From Pelagibaculum spongiae (GTDB taxonomy: Bacteria > Pseudomonadota > Gammaproteobacteria > Enterobacterales > Pelagibaculaceae): a stretch of DNA of 64,000 nucleotides. Location: NCBI RefSeq assembly GCF_003097315.1, contig NZ_QDDL01000001.1, positions 248,001 to 312,000 on the forward strand, read 5' to 3'. Both the position numbers and the translations under genes were made by a program. Of this stretch, positions 46,520 to 56,113 are shown in pieces. The notes beneath the pieces were generated by a model. The model searched no databases, had not been told where the DNA came from, and was given only the letters and a program-made list of their open reading frames with translations. Each line of letters opens with the position of its first letter. Within the stretch, counting starts at the first letter, position 1.

Positions 46520-47451
46520 TAAACGGTACCTCCCGAAATCGCCCCTACCAAGAAAGCACTTTGGGCTCGTTCAATGGCTTGCTTTGAGACCTTGCGTGAT
46601 AAAGTTCGAATAATATGCTGACGGAATTCCTTACCGGCTCTCCATGAGTCACGGGGGTTTAAATCATCTAGCACCATCTGAGACAACTTTTCCAGCAGAC
46701 GATCAATACTCGCAGCATCAGCAATCGACTGACCCACCATGGCAAGTTCAGCATTACGACAGCGCTTAGGTGTTGGAGCAGATACGGTATAAGCAATTCT
46801 AAAGTCGGCTAATTTATTACCTGCACTGCCACCTTCAAGCCGGCAGGCAACTGAGCAGCCGATGGTTGCAATATCCATTGCGCCACGCATCGCGTACTTA
46901 ATAAAATGCCCACCCATGTTCTGATAACCATCAACCGGTATCACAATGTGCGCCATTAGCTCACCAGGATTTAGCGCTACTTTTCCCGGACCGAGATAAA
47001 ACTCCTCCAAAGGCATGGTTCTTTTGCCTTCAGCTGACAATAATTCCACCTGAGCATTCAATACCAATAAAGGCGAAGAATTATCGGCACTTGGCGCACC
47101 ATTGCACAAATTACCACCAATAGTGGCTGCGTTTCTCACTTGCGGCCCACCCAACGAGCCAGCACCTTCAGCCAATACAGGAATATATTGTTGAACTAGC
47201 GGATGATTAATCACTTGCGAACAAGTGACGCAAGCACCTATTTCAATTGAACCGTCATCGCGCATTTTAATATCAGATAAATCTGGTAAACGGCTAATAT
47301 CGACTAAATTAGCAAAGCATTTATCGCCTTCTCGCAATTTAATTAATACATCGGTACCGCCTGCAAGAATTTTACAATCTGGATATTGTTCAAGCAGAAC
47401 TGCTGCATCTTGTGCACTGCTGGCCCGGTGATAAGTATTTAAGTCAAACAT
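46519..47451 (-). CDS. xdhB: Xanthine dehydrogenase, FAD-binding subunit
   Basis: 310-aa FAD subunit of the CoxM/XdhB type. It opens MFDLNTYHRASSAQDAAVLL, has the FAD loop ILAGGTDVLIKLR, the second FAD motif ATIGGNLCNGAPSADNSSPLLVL, and FRIAYTVSAPTPKRC in the C-terminal domain. It lies 18 bp downstream of xdhA and overlaps xdhC by one base. Confidence 0.94.
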   Translation of the reverse strand: MFDLNTYHRASSAQDAAVLLEQYPDCKILAGGTDVLIKLREGDKCFANLVDISRLPDLSDIKMRDDGSIEIGACVTCSQVINHPLVQQYIPVLAEGAGSLGGPQVRNAATIGGNLCNGAPSADNSSPLLVLNAQVELLSAEGKRTMPLEEFYLGPGKVALNPGELMAHIVIPVDGYQNMGGHFIKYAMRGAMDIATIGCSVACRLEGGSAGNKLADFRIAYTVSAPTPKRCRNAELAMVGQSIADAASIDRLLEKLSQMVLDDLNPRDSWRAGKEFRQHIIRTLSRKVSKQAIERAQSAFLVGAISGGTV

Positions 47452-47469
47452 TACTAATTACTCCCCCAA

Positions 47470-49764
47470 TTACCCTAACAGGCCCGCATCACGGAAATGA
47501 ATAAACAATGCTTTTGGCGACATTGGCAAAGAATCCACCTGAACACTTGTTGCATGTAATAATGCATTACGAATCGCAGGTGCTACTGATAATAGCGGCG
47601 GTTCACCCAATGATTTATTACCAAAGGGGGCTGTCGATTCATCTGTTTCAACAAAATCACAATCAATATCGGGCAAATCAAGGCAGGTCGGCATTTTATA
47701 ATCTAATAAATTGCCATTTAATATTTTTCCGTTCTTGGCATTTATCAACATTTCTTCTGCCAGCGCACCGGCAATACCCATACCAACACCACCTTCTACC
47801 TGGCCTCGAGCTAACAGTGGGTTGATAATTTTACCGGCATCATGGATGTTCCAGATTTTTTTTATTTCAATCCGACACATATCTAAATCGACTTCAATTT
47901 CGGTGAAGGTCGCGCCATATGCATAGGCATTGGCGGTCATTTTAGTCGACATTTCAGCGGTAATCTGGCCACCACGCTCTTTGTGATAATAAGCATCTAA
48001 TGATAAATCTTGTAAGCTCAGTAGTTTTTCACCACTGGTGCGTTCAATAATATCTTTCTGATGGATATCTAATGTTTCTGCTTTTTTCTCAAGCATTAAT
48101 GCCGCATGGTCAAGAATCTTTTTACGCAGTTTTTCTGCAGCACCGGCTACCGCAGGGCTGGCAACATAGGTTTGACGAGAAGCAAACGCTCCTGGGTCAA
48201 ATGGTGTGCTGTCAGTATCCTGAGTAGAGACCACTCGAATCATATCAACCGATATACCTAATCGTTCTGCCGCCATTTGCGCAAAAACCGTGTCAGAACC
48301 CTGGCCTATTTCAACCGCTCCAACATGTAAATTGGCTGAGCCGTCCTGGTTCAATACCATTCTTGCACCAGCGATTTCTACACCAGCAGGATAAGTACCA
48401 CTGCCGTAGGCAAAGCAGGCAACACCGACACCGCGACGAACTCGACCGGTCTGCTGCTGTAATTCTTTTCGCCGCTGATCCCAATTAAGAATGTCACGAC
48501 CTTTTTGCAAACACTCAATTAAACCGCAACTATCAATTGCCTTACCAGAAAGCGGATTAATATCACCAGCAACTGCAGCATTTTTGATTCGGAAATCTAC
48601 CGGGTCCATGCCAATTTTGGCTGCGGCTTGTTCCATCATATTATCAACCGCAAAAATAATTTGTGGCGAACCATAACCACGCATCGCGCCGCCGGCAGGC
48701 AGGGTCGAATAAAATGTTTTTGCGTTATAACGAAGCGCTGTCCGCGGATATAATGGTGCTAACTTACTACCGGCTGCCTTACAAATGGAATGACCATGGG
48801 AAGCATATGCACCGGTATTAGAAAGCACATCTAATGACAGTCCTTTTAAAGTGCCGTCATTATTAACACCAGCTTTAATTTTGACATCAAATGGGTGACG
48901 AACCCGAGTCGCTACCATATTTTCTTCGCGGGTCATTTCAATTCTAACCGGCAAACCACCCAGCTTTTTAGTCAGGAACGCCAGCATGGGTTCAAGCACG
49001 ACATCTTGCTTATTACCAAAACCACCACCGATTGCCGGTTTAATCACCCGAATTTGGTGCAATGGCATATCGAGTGACTGGGCAACAATTCGGCGGCAAA
49101 TATGGGGGATTTGGGTAGAAGAAACCACCACGATATAATCCAGATCATCCATATAGGCATAGCCAACATGGGTTTCCATATGGCAATGCTGCACCATTTG
49201 CGTAGTGTAACGGCCATTTAAAAGATGATCGGCATCGGCCAATGATTGCTCAACATTACCCAGAACATATTCATGGGCACCGCATTCATTTACTGATGTT
49301 GTACCTTTACCTGGATGAAGATCTTCTGCATCAATTTGATAAGCCTGCTCAGCCGTCAGAATCGGTGGTAACTCTTGATACTCAACTTCGATCAATTCTA
49401 ATGCTTGGCGCGCAATTAAATCATTCGCTGCAACCACAATGGCAATTTCATCACCGTGATAACGAATATGATCGGTCAATAGCATGCGGTCTTCGACATC
49501 GCGGGCGCGTGGATCTAATGAATAAGCGTGGCCAGCGGTGGCGAAATCAATTTTGGGGACATCTGCGAAGGTAAATACGCCATCAACACCAGGCAGCACT
49601 TTGGCTTTCGAAACATCAATAGAAGTGACACGCCCATGGGCGATGGAACTGCGTAAATACTTAGCAATACGCATTCCGGGAAGGGTGAAATCTCCGGCGA
49701 ATCTGGCGCGACCTGTAACCTTGGCAGCAGCCTCAATGCGCGGGACTGAATCTCCTACGGCCAT
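47470..49764 (-). CDS. xdhA: Xanthine dehydrogenase, molybdenum-cofactor subunit
   Basis: 764-aa catalytic subunit that hydroxylates hypoxanthine and xanthine. Typical segments: AAAKVTGRARFAGDF at the start, IKPAIGGGFGNKQD, REENMVATRVRHPF, LPAGGAMRGYGSPQ, VEIGQGSDTVFAQMAAE, and GNKSLGEPPLLSVAPAIRNAL with the catalytic Glu (GEPP). The ATG 49764 (GGGAG upstream) is preferred over a TTG 12 codons earlier; this gives a length close to E. coli XdhA. It is the first gene of the xdhABC operon. No XdhC-type Moco chaperone gene is adjacent. Confidence 0.93.
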   Translation of the reverse strand: MAVGDSVPRIEAAAKVTGRARFAGDFTLPGMRIAKYLRSSIAHGRVTSIDVSKAKVLPGVDGVFTFADVPKIDFATAGHAYSLDPRARDVEDRMLLTDHIRYHGDEIAIVVAANDLIARQALELIEVEYQELPPILTAEQAYQIDAEDLHPGKGTTSVNECGAHEYVLGNVEQSLADADHLLNGRYTTQMVQHCHMETHVGYAYMDDLDYIVVVSSTQIPHICRRIVAQSLDMPLHQIRVIKPAIGGGFGNKQDVVLEPMLAFLTKKLGGLPVRIEMTREENMVATRVRHPFDVKIKAGVNNDGTLKGLSLDVLSNTGAYASHGHSICKAAGSKLAPLYPRTALRYNAKTFYSTLPAGGAMRGYGSPQIIFAVDNMMEQAAAKIGMDPVDFRIKNAAVAGDINPLSGKAIDSCGLIECLQKGRDILNWDQRRKELQQQTGRVRRGVGVACFAYGSGTYPAGVEIAGARMVLNQDGSANLHVGAVEIGQGSDTVFAQMAAERLGISVDMIRVVSTQDTDSTPFDPGAFASRQTYVASPAVAGAAEKLRKKILDHAALMLEKKAETLDIHQKDIIERTSGEKLLSLQDLSLDAYYHKERGGQITAEMSTKMTANAYAYGATFTEIEVDLDMCRIEIKKIWNIHDAGKIINPLLARGQVEGGVGMGIAGALAEEMLINAKNGKILNGNLLDYKMPTCLDLPDIDCDFVETDESTAPFGNKSLGEPPLLSVAPAIRNALLHATSVQVDSLPMSPKALFIHFRDAGLLG

Positions 49765-50205
49765 AAAATCATAGCTCCCTTTTATTAGGGTGAATCCCAA
49801 TGCTATTCCAGCAGTTACGCTTGCTAAAACATGCAGCTGATCTTCAGTGTTAGTGACTGCTTATCGACTGGTTTTTTTCATTGATTTTCAACAGGTAAAT
49901 CAAACAATTTCTGATGAAAATCCAGCGTAGCCTTTCTGGAAAAAACAACTTAGAAACGATCTACAGGAATCAGTGCAAAAAACCTGCCAGAGCGACGGGG
50001 ACAGATCATTAAAGGAAGGAGTAAACGAATACTTTAGTGTTCGAAAAGAAAGAAAACCTAGTCTTTGAAAGAAAAAAGAGAACTTTAATCAGCCTTATAC
50101 TCAATTATAGAGCAGCTCTCTATCAAGCAGTAAAACAAGTGCTAGGTAAGTAGCTGTTTAATAATTGATTATCAGTTTGATATTACTAAAAACGACAATT
50201 TATTG
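49765..50205. other. Spacer upstream of xdhA
   Basis: AT-rich, with the xdhA promoter presumably within. No gene or strong palindrome recognised. Confidence 0.35.
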
Positions 50206-50763
50206 TTAGGGCTTTTGGGCCAATGCAACAATATCTTTTTGCAACGTAGCTAATTGTTCTACATAATCTTCAGCAGTAGGATTTAAAGTTCTAAAACCAA
50301 AAGTTTCAGCACTAAATCTGAAATCAACCTTATCATCTATAAGAACGATTCTTTTTTTCTGCTGTTCTGTGGCGAGTTGAGCTTCACCAATAACATCGTA
50401 GATCAGATCAGTTTTTTCCCCTTCATAGAAAATTAAGTCAATTCGGTTATATACTCTTTCTACAGAAAAAATTCCTTGGCCATAAAAATATTCAATCATC
50501 TCTAACAATGAATCCTTATCATTCGCATAGCCCGCTGCTACGATATAAATTTTACAATAACTAAAAACCAATGGTTTTATCTTAATAAAAAATTGCTGAT
50601 GATGCATTTTAAACAATGGACTATGAATGTACCCACATGCCTCGTTAATATAAGGCTCTCCACAATTAGCCATGGCCCTATCTCTCCATCCAGCCTCCAT
50701 CCACTGCAAATCATTTGCATGTGAAGCCAAGGTTAAATCCACATCAAAAAACAAATGGTACAT
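50206..50763 (-). CDS. HAD-like protein of unknown specificity
   Basis: 185 aa. HAD motif I is FFDVDLTLASH (nucleophile Asp and acid Asp, D.D.T) at the N-terminus, and motif IV is IVLIDDKVDFRFSAETFGF (DD pair). The remainder is unlike the common HAD phosphatases. The start at ATG 50763 has AGGAAG 6 nt upstream. It shares the motif I and IV layout and the PT..DY..QL..L tail with the protein encoded at 58591-59253, so both belong to one family. It lies between xdhA and guaD on the same strand, but nothing shows a purine-related substrate. Confidence 0.7.
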   Translation of the reverse strand: MYHLFFDVDLTLASHANDLQWMEAGWRDRAMANCGEPYINEACGYIHSPLFKMHHQQFFIKIKPLVFSYCKIYIVAAGYANDKDSLLEMIEYFYGQGIFSVERVYNRIDLIFYEGEKTDLIYDVIGEAQLATEQQKKRIVLIDDKVDFRFSAETFGFRTLNPTAEDYVEQLATLQKDIVALAQKP

Positions 50764-50884
50764 TGCGCTTCCTTGCCAATGTCTAAATAAAACCAATAAA
50801 AAAAGCGACTACCCATCTCTCGGTAACCGCCTTCTAACTCTAGCAATGATTATCAATAATGCATTTGCTATTTAATCGAAAGAT

Positions 50885-52201
50885 TTACTTCTGAAACGCT
50901 AGCTTGCCATCAACATAAGTACGATAGATATTTCGATCATCGCCAATCGTCATTAATACAAACAGCTTTTCAGCTAAGGATTTAGAGTTTTCCCAGCGCA
51001 GCTGTTGCAAACTAGTCGCTGCCGGATCCATCACCACGAAATCTGCTTCTTTGCCTTGGTCGAAGTTACCTAGCTTGTCTTCCAGATACAACGAACGAGC
51101 GCCACCCAGTGTTGCATGATAAAAGCTTTCAAATGCAGAGAGCTTTTTACCTTGCAACTGACAAACCTTATACGCCTCATTCAGTGTTTGCAGCATATTG
51201 AAACTGGTGCCTGCACCAATATCAGTACCCATACCGACGCGAACATTATACTGCCAAGTTTTGTGCAGTTTGAATAAACCACTGCCCAAATACAGGTTCG
51301 ACGTAGGACAGAATGCTATTGCAGCGCCCTTATCACCCATGCAGCAAAACTCATGATCTTCCAGATGCACACCGTGCGCAAACACCGAACGTTCACCGAC
51401 TAACTTGTAGTGGTCATAAACATCCAGATAACCATTTTGCTCTGGGAACAATTCTTTTACCCAAGCAATTTCATTGAGGTTTTCTGATAAATGAGTATGC
51501 AAATAGGTGTCAGGATATTCTTCGCGTAATCGACCCGCTAGTTCTAGCTGCTCTGGTGTTGAGGTTGGAGCAAAACGCGGGGTAATCGCATAAAGTGCGC
51601 GGCCTTTTTTGTGCCATTTTTCAATTAACGCTTTGCTATCGCTATAACTACTTTCTGGGGTATCCAGCAAATAGTCAGGGGCATTGCGATCCATCATCAC
51701 CTTGCCGGCAATCACCCGCATATTAAAGTTTTCTGCTTGCTCAAATAATGCATCGACCGATTCAGGATGCACACTACAGAAAACCAAAGCCGTGGTGGTA
51801 CCGTTACGGAATAACTGATCAAGGAATAATTTTGCCATTGCAGTGGCATATTCCTTATCTCCGTATTTACGCTCGGTTGGGAAGGTATAGGTGTTCAGCC
51901 ATTCCAATAATTGCTCGCCATGGGCGCCAATCATTTCCAGTTGAGGATAGTGAATATGGGCATCAATAAACCCTGGAACAATCAGCTTGCCACGATAGTC
52001 ATGTACTAAAACATCGTCGGCAAGCAATAACTTACCTTGCTGATATTCGCCGGCAAATTCTATTTTGCCGTCTTTAACAATTAATAATCCATCTTCTACA
52101 CTGCGAACTTGTTGGTCAATATCTTGTGGTTGATCCACTACTTTGGCGATATCGACCAAACTGCCGCGAAAGGCCTTCAAGTTACCGGCTGACTGAGCCA
52201 T
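50885..52201 (-). CDS. guaD: Guanine deaminase
   Basis: Zn amidohydrolase turning guanine into xanthine and ammonia, the substrate for XdhABC. 438 aa. Metal and substrate residues: PGFIDAHIHYPQ (His82, His84), TTTALVFCSVH, LHTHLSEN, FAHGVHLEDHE, FCPTSNLYLGSGLF and GMGTDIGAGTSFNML, all typical of the GuaD family. The start MAQSAGNLKAFRG at ATG 52201 matches the E. coli enzyme's N-terminus; an upstream ATG 12 codons earlier gives an unusual extension. Same strand as xdhABC and the AzgA permease. Confidence 0.95.
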   Translation of the reverse strand: MAQSAGNLKAFRGSLVDIAKVVDQPQDIDQQVRSVEDGLLIVKDGKIEFAGEYQQGKLLLADDVLVHDYRGKLIVPGFIDAHIHYPQLEMIGAHGEQLLEWLNTYTFPTERKYGDKEYATAMAKLFLDQLFRNGTTTALVFCSVHPESVDALFEQAENFNMRVIAGKVMMDRNAPDYLLDTPESSYSDSKALIEKWHKKGRALYAITPRFAPTSTPEQLELAGRLREEYPDTYLHTHLSENLNEIAWVKELFPEQNGYLDVYDHYKLVGERSVFAHGVHLEDHEFCCMGDKGAAIAFCPTSNLYLGSGLFKLHKTWQYNVRVGMGTDIGAGTSFNMLQTLNEAYKVCQLQGKKLSAFESFYHATLGGARSLYLEDKLGNFDQGKEADFVVMDPAATSLQQLRWENSKSLAEKLFVLMTIGDDRNIYRTYVDGKLAFQK

Positions 52202-52627
52202 AACATTATGTCCTCGATCTATTTCATCACTAAGCATTAGGCTTTATAACGCAATTAGCGCGCCAGCTTTCCTAAATAACCTAGCATCTAACCGTTTGCC
52301 CGCTGCTTCAGAGCTCTATTTACCGCCATTGGCATATTAACTGTACCAACTGGCAACTCTTGTTCAATCAAGCATATATCGCATTTGCTAGTCCTTGGCA
52401 CACTGCGTGAAACCGTCGATCCTTCGACTCGGTGAACTCACTTGAGGCTAGATTTAAGCCAAAAAAAATCCCGGTGATCGCTCTACTGGAGCAATATTGC
52501 CGGGATTTCCAAGTATATTGCGCAAGGATATTATCAAAATTGATCACAAGCGTCAGAACAGTTTATCAATCTAGTCAATACCACTGTCTGTTATTCGATC
52601 ATTTTGGCAAAAACCATCGCTTAACAT
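52202..52627. other. Spacer between guaD and the DHODH-like gene
   Basis: Contains the minus-strand terminator at 52461-52508 and presumably the guaD promoter; no gene is supported. A plus-strand open frame (about 52432-52692) crosses the terminator and is discounted. Confidence 0.35.
52461..52508 (-). terminator. Rho-independent terminator of the DHODH-like gene
   Basis: Outer stem AAATCCCGG / CCGGGATTT with an inner GCTC/GAGC hairpin. On the minus strand it is followed by T8 (52461-52468). It is 120 bp past the stop codon. Confidence 0.8.
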
Positions 52628-53623
52628 TTAAGCGCGCTTACCTGCGGCGATGGTACTTAAATAACTCAAGCGCTCAAACGCTTCTGGATTAGGTACAGCC
52701 GATTCGCTCATAATGCCGCGCATTTCATCGATAGATTGCATACCCTGCACTTCCATCCACTGTTTAATGCCAGACAAAATAGTTTGGACATGTTCAGGGC
52801 CATGTTTAATCAAACAAGAAGCCAACATCACTGAATCTGCACCAGCCAACAAATATTTAATCGCATCATCAGCGCAATACACTCCGGTCGTTGCTGCCAA
52901 CGAAGTTTTTAACTTGCCATATAACACAGCAATCCAATGCAGCGGCAAAGCGATATCACCAGGATGGCTATAGGGCGGTGCTGATTTTATCTGCAAACTG
53001 TCAATGCGGAAATCTTGCATCAGCAGCCGGTTGAACATCACTAATGCATCAACACCAGTCTGGTCCAGCTGCTTTGCCATATTGCCAAAAGCACTGAAAT
53101 AAGGGTCAAGCTTGAGTGCTACAGGAATATTAACCGACTGCTTCACTCGCCTGGCCGTTTCAATATAGTGGGCTTCAACTTCACGGCCGCTAATATCTAA
53201 CGATGGCGGGTGATAATACAAGTGCAGCTCTAGACCATCTGCACCTGCTTGCTCCATTTGCTTGGCGTACTGTATCCATCCATCAGAAGTCACGCCATTA
53301 ATGCTGCCAATAATAGGAATATTTGTCGCGTCTTTAGCCTTGCGAATTAATTCCAGGTAATGTTCAGCAGCTTCTGAATAATGGCCATGACGCGGCAGAA
53401 AACTTAAAGATTCGGCAAAGCTGTCATCTCCATATAACTGCAGCAAGTCATCAAAATCCTGCTCAGCTTGCAGCTGCTCTTCAAACAGGGAAAACAACAC
53501 CAACCCACTAACACCCGCATCTTCCAGTGCTCGAATACCATCTAAAGTCATCGACAAAGGACTGGCCGAAGCCATCAGTGGGTGCGCCAGATCCAGCCCC
53601 ATATAACGGCTACTCAGATCCAT
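52628..53623 (-). CDS. Dihydroorotate dehydrogenase-like flavoprotein
   Basis: 331-aa TIM-barrel flavoprotein related to PyrD/PreA. FMN-site segments include MDLSSRYMGLDLAHPLMASASPLS, IPIIGSINGVTSDGW, QAGADGLELHLYYHPP and IPVALKLDPYFSAFGNMAKQLDQTGVDALVMFNR, then GVYCADDAIKYLLAGADSVMLASCLIKHGP. It lacks the usual PyrD catalytic loop context, so its substrate is not certain; related stand-alone proteins often accompany pyruvate:ferredoxin oxidoreductase. No neighbour here supports either role. The start is ATG 53623. Confidence 0.85.
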   Translation of the reverse strand: MDLSSRYMGLDLAHPLMASASPLSMTLDGIRALEDAGVSGLVLFSLFEEQLQAEQDFDDLLQLYGDDSFAESLSFLPRHGHYSEAAEHYLELIRKAKDATNIPIIGSINGVTSDGWIQYAKQMEQAGADGLELHLYYHPPSLDISGREVEAHYIETARRVKQSVNIPVALKLDPYFSAFGNMAKQLDQTGVDALVMFNRLLMQDFRIDSLQIKSAPPYSHPGDIALPLHWIAVLYGKLKTSLAATTGVYCADDAIKYLLAGADSVMLASCLIKHGPEHVQTILSGIKQWMEVQGMQSIDEMRGIMSESAVPNPEAFERLSYLSTIAAGKRA

Positions 53624-54448
53624 ATCATTCTCCCTTACTTCGTAAATGTTATTTAACCGCTATTGAATCGGTTTGATCCGTTATCCGCAACTTCTTTATA
53701 CACCCAAAGTAACCAGCGGTGCTGTCAATGCATCGACAGTTTAAATATGACTCACATAACACCATTCTGATAAATCAGTAAATCCATGCAAATAGCTTGC
53801 CGAAACTAGTAATCTTTAGTATTTCACTGTTTACTCGAATCAATACAAAATCGTATAGCAGCCAAAGGTAGCGGTAGAGATCCATATGCAAGGGGGAGCA
53901 AGATTCTAAAACTTATTCAAATATTCAAAGATAAACTGGAGCATTATTTAACGTCGACCTTCCCTTAACATTGCCAGTGATCTGGGCGCTTATTAAATCT
54001 ACACTTCTAATAGGTTGCGGGTATTGTAGGTCAGAAAATGCCTGCCATGCTCCGCAAATATTATTCGGACAATTTTAAGTTTCTGCGGCTATGCATTAGC
54101 ACTTGCCACCAACCAATCAGCTTCAGATATAATCTAAAACATCAAAGCCCAACACCAGAAACACAATTAAATTAAAGAATTAAGATAACCCGAATGTAAA
54201 ATGAACACGTTAACATAGCACCCCTCTATTACTTTTAAGTGACCCACTGTCTTTTGAGAAACATGTAATTCTGCATAGCTTGTAGACTTTAAGCGTTACA
54301 ATACTTCTCTTGTTTTCATTGATTGATTAAACAGTTAACTGCTAGATATTTCATTCTAAAAATTAACACCGAAGATAAAGTGCAAAGCCAAAATATCAAT
54401 AAGTCATAACGCTCTGCTTCAATAAAAACAAACAACCAGGCTTACAAT
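53624..54448. other. Long AT-rich gene-free stretch
   Basis: 825 bp with no supported gene on either strand. It marks the left border of the accessory region that runs to the window end. I see no tRNA gene or attachment site in it. Confidence 0.35.
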
Positions 54449-55831
54449 ATGAAAAGCATTAAATGTTTTATTTCAACCATATTAATTCAAATAATTTTTT
54501 ATGGAAGTGCCTACGCTGAAGAAGCTACTACTCTGAAAGAGAATCAATACTCTATTGAAACACATAAAGTAATATGCGAAGAATCATCTTATCAATTAAG
54601 TACGCAAGCTGAAGTCGATGCCTTCCCGGATGATTGCCAAATCATTACTGGAGATTTAATCATTGGCAACGATCAAGAAATTAAATCAAATATCTACAGC
54701 ATATCAAGATTGAAACATTTAACATCAATAGGTAAAAGCCTTCAAATCAGAAACAATGAATCATTAACTAGCCTTTTTGGTTTGCACGGTATTACTTTTA
54801 TAGGAAAAAACTTACTCATTAGTGAAAACCCACTACTCTCTCAATTCGACTGGCTTTATGCCCTTACTACTTTGGAGGGTGACCTATCTATCGATTCAAA
54901 TAACAGTTTATATAATGTAAGCGGACTTTCAAAATTACAAGATATTGGAGGAAATATCAGTGTCATTAACAACGAGTCTTTACCCCAGCTGTATGGAATT
55001 AATCTAAAACCTGACAATATTGTAAATGACGAACAAAACTTGATTATTTCAGGGAATCCATCTCTCTCAGATTGCTCTAGCCTTTGCCCGGCACTCTTGA
55101 ATAAATCAGAGTTAGATGGGGTGAATATTACCAGGAATAAAGCACAGTGCTCTAGCCTGAATAGCGTAGAAGAAGATTGTAGAATTGAAACACTTTGCCC
55201 AGCAAAAGACTATACATTTGAAAGACAAAGCGAAATTGATGATTTTTATGCTAAAAGCCAATGCACTCGCATCCAAGGAAACTTAATAATAGGTAGTGCC
55301 ACACCTAACTTTAACGAAACTTACGACATAACGAATTTAGAGGGTCTTAATATGATATCCTCTGTCGCCAATAATCTTTCTATCATGGTTATTCATGACT
55401 TACAAACGATAGATCCTCTATCTAAGCTTATTTCGGTTGGAGGACACCTTAAAATTTCTGCTAATAAAAACCTGACGAATATCGACGGACTTTTTAATTT
55501 AAATTCGATAGGACGTTGGCTTTATATTGCTTTTAATCAATCACTTGAATCGATAGAAGGCATTTCTAATGTGACGTCAATTCATGAAGGATTAGAGATA
55601 GAGCACAATGATAAATTGGATAGTCTAGAAGGTTTTAATATAACAGAAGTGCTTTCTCCTTTTAAAGGAGATGCTTTAATTATTAATGACAATAACATGC
55701 TGAGAGATTGCTCAGCCCTCTGCCCTATTATAAATAAAAAAGATCTTAACAATATTATTTTTATCCAAAGAAATATCGGATCATGCTTCAGCAATACAGA
55801 AGTACTAGAACATTGCGCTGTTAATTATTAA
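54449..55831 (+). CDS. Secreted two-L-domain (leucine-rich, receptor-L-like) protein, copy 1
   Basis: 460 aa. Signal peptide MKSIKCFISTILIQIIFYGSAYA. Two homologous halves follow, each starting Y.....SE[IV]D.F...C..I.G.LIIG (about residues 50 and 250), then irregular leucine-rich turns such as LTSIGKSLQIRNNESLTSLFGL and LNSIGRWLYIAFNQSLESIEGISN, and a Cys-containing cap (SDCSSLCPALLNKSELDG...C...C; RDCSALCPIINKKDL...C...C). This is the Recep_L-type beta-helix, rare in bacteria. It likely acts outside the inner membrane as a binding protein. A paralogue follows 282 bp downstream. Confidence 0.8.
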   Translation: MKSIKCFISTILIQIIFYGSAYAEEATTLKENQYSIETHKVICEESSYQLSTQAEVDAFPDDCQIITGDLIIGNDQEIKSNIYSISRLKHLTSIGKSLQIRNNESLTSLFGLHGITFIGKNLLISENPLLSQFDWLYALTTLEGDLSIDSNNSLYNVSGLSKLQDIGGNISVINNESLPQLYGINLKPDNIVNDEQNLIISGNPSLSDCSSLCPALLNKSELDGVNITRNKAQCSSLNSVEEDCRIETLCPAKDYTFERQSEIDDFYAKSQCTRIQGNLIIGSATPNFNETYDITNLEGLNMISSVANNLSIMVIHDLQTIDPLSKLISVGGHLKISANKNLTNIDGLFNLNSIGRWLYIAFNQSLESIEGISNVTSIHEGLEIEHNDKLDSLEGFNITEVLSPFKGDALIINDNNMLRDCSALCPIINKKDLNNIIFIQRNIGSCFSNTEVLEHCAVNY

Positions 55832-56113
55832 ACTGATTATGTTTAAATAATCGACGGCGCGCCAAAGCTGCGGTGTGTTTTTTGTTTTGACAGTTTGACG
55901 CAACGGCAATAGTAGCGCTAGGCTCAGCGCTTGTAATTTTTCTGTCCCAGAGCAGTTTGCTAATAAGCTGGTGAACGGGTGAGTTGGTGTTAAAGTTTTA
56001 TACATGAACTTCACCATTAAACATACATCTTGAAACTGCAAATAAAATTACAAAGCCAAACATCCTATAGCTAATTGCCGTTTAATTTAAAAACAGACAG
56101 TTGGACTTACAAT

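Noticed and set aside
55805..56041. 78-aa minus-strand frame between the L-domain genes
   Set aside because: Sits in a small GC-richer patch with an AGCGCT...AGCGCT palindrome, overlaps the end of copy 1, and has no start signal.
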